From Microglena sp. YARC (taxonomy: Eukaryota > Chlorophyta > Chlorophyceae > Chlamydomonadales > Chlamydomonadaceae): 64,000 nt of DNA. This document shows, piece after piece, positions 41,101 through 52,800 of this stretch (the first letter of the stretch is position 1; each line of letters starts with the position of its first letter). Location: assembly GCA_022414725.1 (NCBI GenBank), contig CM039465.1:45573565-45637564 (forward strand), given 5' to 3'. The translations under genes and the position numbers were made by a program. A model generated the notes under the pieces. The model worked only from the letters and a program-made list of their open reading frames with translations, made no database searches and was not told the origin of the DNA.

Positions 41101-44100
41101 ACTGGTCCATTCCAGACCCCCAACCTTGCTCCAGGTTTACAGGCTGCTGCCCAGGAGGTTGCTGACTTGACTTCTGCCTCCAAGCATGAGTTTGGAGAGG
41201 TTAGTGCTGCAGTCCAAGCGGCAGCTGATGAGGCTCTTGCTGCAGTGTCAGCTGCGACAGCAGCAGCATCGGAAGCAGCGTCTGCTATGGCTCTGGCTGC
41301 TGCTGCGGTTGCTGCAACTGCTGCTGTCTCAGCTGCAGAGAGTGCTGCCGCCTTCGTGGAGGGTGGTCCTTTCCAGCTTGAGAGGGCACGGAGGGAGGCA
41401 GAGCGTGCTGAGAGAGAGGCGGACACGAAGGCAAAGGCTGCTGAGAAGCAGGCTGCCAGGCTGGCAAAGATTGCTGAGAGGGCTGCTTCCCGAGCCAAAG
41501 CGATCCATCAGAAGGAGCTGTCAAAGTTTTCCAAGACCGCTGGCAAGAAGGCAGCCAAGGCAAAGGTGGCTGCTGAGAAGGCTGAGAAGGAAGCAAGCCT
41601 GGCTAGGGCTGATGCTCGAAAGGCTGAAAGTGCTGCTCAACTGGATGAGGCCAAGCAAAGACAGTCTGCAAGTCCGCTTGACCCCTTGGAATGGCTCAGG
41701 ACCATAGTGGCTGACCTTCTCAGGCGCTGGTCTATCATCTTTGAAAAGATGAAACATGGAGAGACCACTGCACAAACTGGTAAGTTGAGGATAGAGCTGA
41801 TACAGAAGCAGGCAGTTCCTTTTTTGGCGGAGCCCCCCCTCCTAGGGGGCGGGAGCCCCCAGATTCATCCCATTGTCAGTTTGTGCGTCCGTCCGACCAA
41901 CCGACTGACCGACCGACCGAAAAACGAAGGCTGACACGTCAGCCAACTGTCTCATAACTAACTGGCTTCGGTCAGCCCCAGTCCAATGCCGCTTGTTGTT
42001 CCGTCGCAGACACTCTCTGCCAATTTTCCGCACTGCTTGCGACGCTGCATAGGACTTACTCGATCTTGAGTACGATCTTAACTTGTTCTTGCATCAATCT
42101 TGAGTCAATCTTGAGTACAATCTTGACTTGTTCTTGAGTCAACCTTTACTCGATATTGAGTCAATCTTGAGTTGAACTTGAGTCGATCTTGAGTTGAACT
42201 TGAGTCGATCTTGAGTTGAGCTTGAGTCGATCTTGACTTTTTCTTAAGTCAATCTTGAGTTGAGCTTGAGTTGAACTTGAGTTTATCTTGAATTCATCCT
42301 GAATTCATCTCGAATTCATCTTCTTAATTTTGTTCACGAATTGTTGAGTTTATCATGCCATTGTTTGCTTGTAGGTGTTCCCACACTCACATCTGGCGCT
42401 GGAGACAAGGCCAAGATGGCAGCTACAGACGTGGCCCAGAAAGATGCTGATCAGTTGGCAGACGGCCAGAAAAACGCTAACAAGGCTGCTGAGAAGACGC
42501 AGATCAGGTGGCAGCCTGGTCAGATGGCTGCAAAGAAGGCTGCTGAGAAGGCTGCCAAGGAGGCTGCAGACAAGGTAGCGGCTGAAGAGCAGGTTGCTAA
42601 AGAAGCTGCTGACAAATTGCAGGCTGCCAAGGAGGCTGCTGACAAACTGCTGGTTGCCAAGATGGCTGCCAAGCAGGCTGAAGATGCTGCTGCTAAGGAG
42701 GCTGCAGACAAGGAGGCTGCTGAGCAGGCTGCTGACAATGCTACTAAGGAGGCTGGAGACAAGGAGACAGCTGCCAAGAATGCGACTGAGCAGGCTGCCA
42801 AGGAGACTGCTGCCAATGTTGCTGGTGCTGAGAAGGCCGCCAATCAGGCTGCAGACAAGTCTGCCAAGGAGGTTTCTAAGGAGGCTGCTGACAAAGAAAG
42901 AGCCGCTAAGAAAGCGGCTGAGAAGGCTGCCAAGGAGGCTGCTGCCAAGATTGCTGCTGCTGAGAAGGCTGCCAGGCAGGCTGCAGACAAGGCTGCCAAG
43001 GAGGCTGCTGACAAGGAGAGATCTGCCAAGAAGGCTGCCAAGGAGGCTGGGAAGCTGAACTTATCTGGGGGTTATCTGGTAGCTTCTGCTGGATCACTTC
43101 CCCCATTGCTCGGTTCTGGCCTATCTGTACCTGGTGTCTTCCCTAGCGTGAAGGCTGTCGAGAAGGGTGAGGACAAGGAGAGAGCTGACGAGAAGGCTGC
43201 CAAGCAGATTGCTGCCAAGATTGCTGCTGCTGAGAAGGCTGCCAAGCAGGCTGCAGATAAGGCTGCCAAGGAGGCTTCTAAGAAGGCTGCTGACAAGGAG
43301 AGAGCTGCTAAGAAAGCTGCCAAAGAGGCTGCTGCCAAGATTGCTGCTGCAGAGAAGGCCGCCAAGCAGGCTGCAAACAAGGCTGCCAAGGAGGCTTCAT
43401 ACATTCCCTCAGGTGGCAGCTTCCTTGCCAAGCAAGCTAGGGCCTCTGGTCCAATGGCAGTTAAAGAATCTGCTCTTGGTGTTGGTGCCGTTGCTGCAGC
43501 TGCCCTCGACAAGACATCTATCACGACAGCCAACGAGATAGATGCTGTAGCCAGTGCTGCTGAGAAGGAGACTGACAGGGTGAAAGCTGCAGCTGAGAAG
43601 CCTGTGAAGGAAGCAGCCAAGCTGGAAGAGGCTGCAAGCAAGGAGACTGAGACGGAAGCTGCTGCTGCCGAGACTGCCCTCAAGAAGGCTGCTGCCAAGA
43701 CTGCCAAGGTGGCTGCAGACAAGACCAACCAAGCCAACAAGGCTGCCAAGAAGGAGGCTGCTGCTGCTGAGGCTGCGGCCAAGCAGGCGACTGACCAAGC
43801 TGCCAAGGAGGCTGCAGGCAAGGCCAAGGCTGCTGAGAAGGAGGCTGCTAGAGTTACGGCTGCGGCTGAGAAGGCTGCGAAGGAAGCAGGCCTTCCTAAG
43901 ATTTCATCCGAGTCTCTGACTGTGAATGAGATCACGTCTGCGATCAAGGGCTTCTTCACACCAGAAAATCTCCACCTTGGATTTCTCCCCCCTACCTTGC
44001 TGATTGCACGTGTTGCGTTTGCTCGCTGCCACCGCTTTGCTGGCAAGGCTGGCAAGGCCATCAAGGGTCTTGGCAAGCCCTCCGGTGACAAGGACGATCC

Positions 44101-46852
44101 AGCATACAGAGCTTCCAAGGCAGCACGAACAGTTGCTGGTTCTCAGCTGCTGAGCGTCCCCTACACAGCATCTGAAGCTGCGCTGGCAGTTGAGAAGTCA
44201 TCCAGTGCTGCAACGATCCCTGATGCTGAGAGTGCACTTGTTGCACCTTCATCCAATCCTGTTGCCAGCTTGCTGAGATTCACATGGAACCTGCGTGGCT
44301 TTGCCCTTCTGGTTGGATCCTTCCACTTGGGCCGTGCCCTGTCGAAGTCAATTGACTCAGCTGCCAGGGAGAGGGTTGTAAGGCATCTCCCACCTGGTCT
44401 GATCCTGATCACTCTGCTGAACGCACGCTCGCCGGTCATAGCTGGCAAGGCTGCCGGGAATACACCTGAAGCTGTCTCACCCACCAGTGGCACACAAGAA
44501 GCAGACCCCCAGCACCTCCTCAGTGGCGGGTGGCAGGCGTCCCAAAAACTGCAGCAACTAATTAAAGATGCGCCTAAGCAGACAAGCAAAGCCCCCACCA
44601 GCAATGCTGTGGAAGTGTCTGCAAGGAAGTCAAAAGTCATGCGGGTTTTGGTCGCTGCGATCAAGCCTGCTTTGATTTTCACTGCCCTTGAACTTCTCCA
44701 GCTCCTCTTGGACAGGAGGGAGACCAACCTGCAGTCCATTGGAGGCAAGCAATCAGCACAGTGCACAGCAGCAACCAGTCTGGCGGCCACTGCTGAACCT
44801 GCTGGCATCGCATCAAATAGGACTGATGAGAAGGCTGCAGATGAAGCTGATGACAAGATTGTCAAGGAGGCTGATGGCGAGGCCAAGGTTGATGTGAAGG
44901 AGGCTAAACGTCCCACCCTGGTATCACTTGCGTCTGGATTCACAGGCTCCATGAAATCTGGCGCAGTGAAATCCAAGGATGCGATATCTTCTGTCGCGAG
45001 GAAGAGTAAGGACTCCCTACAGCCTATGATGGACAAGGTGGCCGACAGACTTCATCCCGTCCTCAAGAAGGTGAAGGATATCCCCCCTGGGGTCATCATC
45101 TCTGCTGTTGCCCTTGTGCCTGTGTGGTGGCTCCTATCTTTTGCGTTCAGGAGCCGCTCCGGTTCTTCATCGACATCCGGAACCTCCTCTGAGCCTGCTA
45201 CAGGGACCCTTGCTACTGGAAGGGAAGTTGTAGACACATCTGCTGAAAGCAATTCTGGCTGGCCTGCTGCTAAGAAGGCCTCCAAGGCTGCCGTTGCCAA
45301 GGCTGCTAAGGAAGCTGCCGTGAGGGCTGATCCTGAAATGGCTGTTGTGATGAAAGCTGCTAAGGAGGCATCTCTAGCTGAAAAGGCTGAGAAGGCTGCT
45401 AAGGAGGAAGCTGTCAAGGCTAAGGCTGCTGAAACTGAGGCTGCCAAGGCCAAGGCTGCTGATGAGAATGCTACTAAGGCTGCTGGGGCAGGGGGACAGT
45501 CTTCCAATGCTGCGGCTGAGAAGGATGCTAAGGAGGAGTCCGGTAAGTCCAAGGCATTTGAGGAGAAGGCTGCCAAGGAAGCTGCTGCAGCAGAGAAGGC
45601 TGCCAAGGCTGCTGAGGAGAAGTCCTTTAAGGAGCAGAATACCAAGGCCAAAGCTGCTGAGGCTGGTGCTGCCAAGAAAGCTGCTGGAGCAGAGAAGGCT
45701 GCTGCTGCTGCTTCTGGGGCATCGGGTGTGACGCCAAGTGAGGGCTCTGATGAAGCAGGTAATAAAATGTATTTGCGAAACCATATGTGCACTTTCCTCC
45801 AAGTACAAACAGCCTGTGACCATCTGTTTCATGTTAGCACTGCCCTCCAAGTAAACACAGTTTCAGTTCAGTTCATCAATGCTTTTTTTTTTAAAGCCCT
45901 TCCTATCACGGTTGGGCAAGTCCATTTACCCTATTTGGCCAACCCCTGGACTGTAACATTCATACAAACATACACAGTCCGAGGATACAGATAAGATTGA
46001 TGAAGTATGGCTATTTTCATCATAAATATGGTATGCTTTTTCTATGGAATATGGTATGCGATTTGCCTTTTCTTTGAAGCCCTTCCTGTCACAGATGTGC
46101 AAGCCCCTCTACCCTATTGGGCCTAACCCCGGACCGCAACATACAAACAAACATACGCAGTACAAGAATACAGAGAAGCTTGATGCATATATTATGGATG
46201 CATGGACCAAGGCTATTCTCACAAGTATGTATATGGTATGCTTTTTCTATGGCATATGGTATGCCATTTCTTTTAAGCCCTTCCTGTCACGGATGGGCAA
46301 GCCCCGTCAGCCTATTTGTCCTACCCCTGGACTGGAACACACATGGTGGTACATGCGCTGAGGGTAGAATCATTCGCTTGCCATTCTGTAAACATGATAG
46401 CAATCAAACATAACAAGTGTTGTTCTCTCAAGGGACGAAGCTTGTCCAGTTGAGGTAGTAGGCCGCTCCCCACCCGCGTACGACGGGCTCCCTTAACACC
46501 ACGCCCCACCAGGCGTTATCATAATCAAGGGACGAGAATCAAAAATGAAATTACCACAGTAGCACGAGACCAGGGCCTCTGTCAGTAAAACGATTTTTTG
46601 GGGTGCATTTAATCAGTGCTGTTTCTTTTTAGCCCCTCCTGATATCGTAGTCAGGCAAGTCCCATTAGCCTATTCGGCTACCCCTGGATTGTAACAGCAT
46701 ACAAACACAAACAATCAAGCAATCAAACTTGCAAGTGTTGTTCTCTCACATGCAGTTGCTCCCTTTTTGAGCCCTTCCAATCACGGATGGGCAGGTCCCC
46801 TTAGCCTATTTGGCCCCTGGACTGTAACATACATTCATACATACATACATAC

Positions 46853-46883
<31 letters not shown>

Positions 46884-49800
46884 CATACATACATACATAC
46901 ATACATACATACATACATACATACGCAGTTGCTCCCAAGGCTGGAAACACAGGCTTCTTGGTCAATTTCTGGAGAAGAGTCGGCAAACCTGCTGTGGTCG
47001 TATCAGCTGTTGTTGTCGGCCACCACTTGCTCACAAATGTGGAGCGCAACAGGAAGCCTGCTCAGAGCTTGGCACCGCAGCTGCAAGCTTTTGCAGCAAG
47101 TGAACTACCCAGGCTGACTTCTCAAGTTTTCCTCACAGGTAAGATAACTAGGGATAGGCATATCATCGGATGCAGACCTGAGGCGAGTATGATATCATAC
47201 ACAATGCATAAGGCGTGAGGTCAATGGGGCCAGCCGTTTGCTTGCACAGGGGGCCACCACCCGCGGCATACCATAGTTTCATTAAACTGCACCGATTATT
47301 AACCTAATCTTACCAGCAGGCTCAATATGCAGATATCTAGGGTCCAGGGCATGTCTAGGGCATGTCATATGATGCTGACAAAAGGCAATTTCGATATCAT
47401 ATGATGTCATACAATTGCATCATATGATATAGTACGTACATGGTACCTTTGGCCTAGTCAGACTACCGGCATCATATGATATCATCTTGCCGTTCCCTAC
47501 AGATATCACACACTGCATTTAAATATCCCTCCTGCCATTCTCTTGCTTCAATGTTATGGTTTCCTACTTGCAGAAGCTGATTTGGCCTATAAGAAGCCCA
47601 CTGCCGCCAAGGCTGCAGATAGGGCAGCTGCTGAGAAGGCTGCCCAGAAGGCAGGCAAGGTTACTTCAGACAAAGCCAGTGCTGAAAAGAAGGCTACTCA
47701 ACAGGCCTCTGAGAAGGCTGAACATAAAGAGGAGGCGGCTCGTAAGAAAGCTGAAAAGACGGCTGCAGACAAGATAGCTGCTGCTGCTGATAAGGCTGCC
47801 AAGGAAGCTGCAGACCAGTTGGCTGCTGCTGAGAAGACTGCCAATCAGGATACTGCTAAAGTAGCTAAGGAGACTGCTGCTGCTATAGCTGCCCACATGA
47901 ATGCTGCTGACAAGGCAGAGAAGGAGGCTGATAAGTCAGCGAAGGCATCATCTGGGAAATCCGGACGACCCACCCTGGTATCACTTGCTTCTGGTCTCAC
48001 AGGCTCCATGAAATCGGGTGCAGTAAAAGGCAAGGATGCGCTCTCTTCTGTTGCAAGTAAGAGTAAGGATTCCTTGCAGCCTATGATGGACAGAGTGGCT
48101 GACAGACTGTCCCCTGGTCTGAAGAAAGTGGAGTATATCCCCCCTGGGGTCATTATCTCCTATGTTGCTCTTGGGCGTGTGTGGTGGCTCTTCTCTTTGG
48201 TGCTCAAGCGCAGCTCCAATTCTTCATTGCCACCTGACTCTGATGAAGAGGACTCTCCTGGGAGTGCTGCTGCCGCCCTTGCTGCTGGGGGTGCTGCCTC
48301 TACATCTTCTGCTGGGGGTGCTGCTCCCGCCTATGTTGGAAGTGCTGCAGCTTCTGCTGGGGGTGCTGCTTCCGCCTCTGCTGCTGGAGGTGCTCCTTCC
48401 GCCTATGCCACGGAGAAGGCTGCCGCTGAAAGGGCTCCTATGGACAAGGCTGCTGCTGAGTTGGCTACTGCTGAGCTGGCTGTTGCCGACAAGGCTGCTG
48501 CTGACAGAGCAGCTCAGCTTGCTGCTGATAAGGCTTATGCAGACTATTTCACTGGTGACGGCGCATCTTCATCTTCGTCAGATGAAGAGCCTGGGTCCAC
48601 TAAGCTTGCTGCTGACAAGGCTACTGCTGACCAAGTAACTGCTGACAAGGCTACTGCTGAGAAAGCTGCTGTTGACAAAGCTGCTGCGGACAAGGCTTCC
48701 AAGGAAGAGGCTGCCAATGCTGCTGCAGAGAAGGCTGCCAAGGCTGATAATAAGTCTGATAATAAGGCTGATAAAACGTCTATCCAGGAGGCGTCAACAG
48801 CCGAGAAGGCTGCCAAGGCTGCTTCAGAGAAGGCTGCCAAGGGGAACGCTGCCAAGGCCAAGGCTGCTGCAACTGAAGCTGCCAAGACCCTAGCTGCAAC
48901 TGAGAAGGCCGACAAGGCGGCTGCTAAGAAGGCAGAGGCTGCTCGCATGAAGGCTGAGAGGGAGGCCTCTGTCATGGCTAGAGCTGCTGCTGTTGCTGAC
49001 ACTGCCATCAAAAAGACTGCTGACAAGGCTGCCAAGGAGGCTGCTAAAGTAGAGGCCACCCTCAGGAAGTCTTCCCAAGATGCAGCCAATCAAGCCAAGG
49101 ATGTGGCTTCTGCTGCTTCGGCTGCTGCTGGTCTGAGCTTGAGTGCCGGTGGGGCGCTTCCTGTTGGGGGTGCTACTGCTGACATCCGCGCTGCAGCGAC
49201 TGGTGCGTCAGTAGTCACACCTGGGGGGATGAGCATTAGCGATGGCCAGGCCCTTCCATCTGGAGGGGCAACTGCAGACATCAGTGCTGCCGATACTGGT
49301 GTTCAGGTTGTGATGCCCAAGGACCAATACACAGCTTCTCCCTCGGGAGGCTCAAGCGTCTTGCTCAAGGTCTGGAGATTTGTAGCCAAGCCACTGATTG
49401 TTGTGTCAGCTGTTGGGGTCCCTGCCTACCTCTTGAGTCAAGAACGAGACAGCAAGCCAGATCGCAGTTTGGAGCAGCAGCATCAGGCATTTGCAGCTGG
49501 CGAGGTGCACAAGTTGTTGCCCCCTGTCTTCCTCACTGGTGAGATACTCCATTTTCGCTCTTTCCCGCTTTAGCCCCTCCGATGTTGAGGTTGGGCATGT
49601 ATGATGTATGACTGTAACATCCTGACAGACAGACAGACAGAGAGGTGAGATACTCCATGCGTTTTTAATATCCTCAGCCGGCATATGGAAGGCGTGAGAC
49701 AAGATAAAAGGTGCATTTCCATTCGACTCGACTTGACCACTTGACTTGAGATAGGGGTAAGCTAGTACTTGTGTCGTACAGGAATTTATTTAAAAGTCAC

Positions 49801-52800
49801 GTTTCCATTGGACTCCAGTGGTTCAATGGAAATGCTGAGTAAGTGTTTGCCAAGTTCGTGAATCTGGTTTGGTATACTAGCCAGTCAGGGGAGCTGCCTA
49901 GAAGCTGTTGCTCGTAGCTGAAACGAACAACTTTGCTAACACTTCAGGAATTTTGTGCTACATGCATATGTGCTACTCTCTGGGAAGATGCACTATGCCA
50001 AACCCACTGGAAAATGATTAGCTTCTTTAATGTATGATAAATAGAGAACGGCAGTATGATATTGTATGATATCATATGATGCCAGCAGTCTGACTATGCT
50101 AAATTTACCATTTATATACAATATCATATGATGCAATTTGTATGATACCATATAATATCATACTCGCCTTCGTTCAAAATCATATGGTATGCCGGTCCCA
50201 AATAAATCACTTGGCCTTTATTTGTCTGCAGAAGCTGATATGGCTGCCAAGAGGCCTGGCAACAAGGCTGCTCTTGGCAAGTCAAGCAAGGCTGCTGACA
50301 AGGAGGCTGCTGACACGGTTAAGGCTGCTGAGAAAGAAGCAGCTAGGGTCAAGGCTGCCGCTGCTACAGCTGCCAAGAAGGAGAGCGCTGCCCTTGAGAA
50401 AGCTAAGAAGGCTGCAGACAAAGCTGCCAAGGATCTGGCCGAAAAGGTGGCTGCTGCTGGGCACACTGAAGCAGGTCCAGCAAAGACTATTGAAGATTTC
50501 ATGCTGGGCAAGGTTGCTGCGAAAGCTGGTGATAATCTTGCTTATGTGCATAGGCCTGTTGAGGATGTTTTGCTCGGCAGGGCTAGAAGGAAGGAGGCTG
50601 AAAAGGCAGCGGCAGCTGAGCGTGCTGCTCAGAAGGTGGCAAGGACAGCAGCAGAGAAGGTTGACGGCGGACTCGCAAGCAAGACACATACCAAGGAGAA
50701 AGCTGCTGGGGACGTTGCTGAAAAGGTTGCAAAAGAGATCGCTGACCTGGCCAAGCGATTGGATGACCTGGCAAGGGCAGCAGCATCTGAGGCCAAGTCT
50801 GTTGAACGGGCCAAGGCCAAGGCAGAGAGTGAGGCGCAGAAGCAAGCGAGGGCCGCTAAAAAGAAGGCCGCCGAAGAGGCATCAGAGGCCGCTCGCAAGA
50901 CCAAGGAGACAGCTGAGCGAGCTGCTAGGGAGATAGCCGACCTTGTCAAGGCTGTTGAAAAGGCTGCTGCTGAGGCGGCAAGAAAGGCTGCGGCAGAGGC
51001 CAAGGCTGTTGAACGGGCCAAGACCAAGGCAGACAGTGAAGCGCTGAAGCAAGCGAGGGCCGCTGAAAAGAAGGCTGCCGAAGAAGCTTCAGAGGCCGCT
51101 CGCCAGACCAAGGAGACAGCTGAGCGAGCAGCTAGGGAGATAGCGGACCTTGCCAAGGCTGTTGAAAAGGCTGCTGCTGAGGCGGCAAGAAAGGCTGCGG
51201 CAGAGGCCAAGGCTGCTGAGGCTGGCAGAGTCAAAGCTGGGAGGGAAGCTGCTAAGAAGCAATCTGCAGCAAGGAAGGAAGCTGAGAAGGCTGCTGTTGC
51301 TGCAGTACGAGCTGCCAAGGAAGCTGCAGAGAAGTTGGCCAAGGAGGCTGCTGACAAAGCTGCTGCGGCTTCTGGTGACAGTGTAGCTCAAGCTGTCCTC
51401 CAGAAGAAGGCGAAGAGAAAGGATCTGGATAATGCCGCTGCACAAGCCAAGGCAGACAATGTCGCAGCTGAAGCGAGGTCTACAAAGCTGGCTGCAGAGA
51501 AGGCTGCCAAGGAGGCTGAGACTAGCTGGCTACCAAGCTGGCTGCAGTCTACCAAGCCGGCTGCGAAGGATCACGAGAAGGCCCCAGCACAACCCAAGGC
51601 CGCTGAGAAAGAGCTTGCTCGGGTGAAGGCAGCTGCTAAGAAGGAGACTGCTGCTGATGAGGCTGCCCTCAAGAAGGCTGCTGACAAGGCTGCTAAGGAG
51701 GCTGCAGAAAAGGATGCTGCTGCTGAGAAGGCTGCTAAGCAGTCGGCAGCCAAGGCTGCCAAGGAGGGTGCGGACAAGACCAAGGCTGCTAAGAAGGCTG
51801 CCAAGAAGGCAATTAGTGCCAAAAATAGTGCTGTGCTTGCAACTGCTGCGGGGTCCACCCTGCCTGTGGGAAGCTCTATTTTCTCACCCTCGGTTTCAGT
51901 GGATGTGGCAGCAGGTGGTGCTTCAGCAGGCTGTACCCACCTTGCCAAAAGCAGCCCCCTTACCAACATCTGCAAGAAGGCTGGTTCCTATTCACTGTCC
52001 CCCGGGTTGGTGATTGTACCTGTAGCCCTTCTCACGCTGAGACCTGTCCGCAGGCTTGCCGTGTTGTTCGCAGGCTGCAAGGGAGCAAAATCTGAGGCAG
52101 ACGAACAGCTTGTGGCTCAGAAGACTATCCAGAAGGCTGAAAGACGTGCTGAAGAGGCACGCCAGGCGGAGTATAAGGCGAAGAGAAAGAGTCTGGAGAA
52201 AGCAACAGCACAAGCCAAGGCTTCTGCAGCTGACGAGGACAAGAGGCTTGCTGCCGAGGTTGCAGCTGAAGCAAAGACTGTCAAAAAGGCTGAGAGACTT
52301 GCTGAGGAAGCACGCCAGGCAGTGAACAGAGCTTCCCAAGTGGTAAAGAGGACCTCAGCGCTGGCAAGGCTCCTGTCACAGTCCATTGATCAGTCCATTG
52401 ATCAGTCCATCAATCAGTCAATTGATGAGGCCATTGCAGCTGGCTATGGTAGCAACGAGTCCGGTGCTAGCCAAGAAGCTGAAGTGAAGTCTGACCAGCC
52501 CAAGGCTGACGCCGAGTCTAAGGATGCTGCTGACCTGGCTACAGAAGCATGTGCTGCGACAGGTAGCGATCAGTCTACCTCAGCACTTGGTTATCATCCC
52601 GCCTCAGATATCCCACCTCCTGAGTCCTCTGCCCAAGCTCCATCCACCACCTCTGTGTCTGGTGATCAGCCCGCCTCAGGTATATGCCCACCTGAGTTCT
52701 CTGCCCAAGCTTCATCCACCACCACTGCGTCTATCCCCACCACTAGTGCCTGTGAAGGAGATGTAGTGGTCCAACCTGGACATCAGAAGATCCTCTGGAA

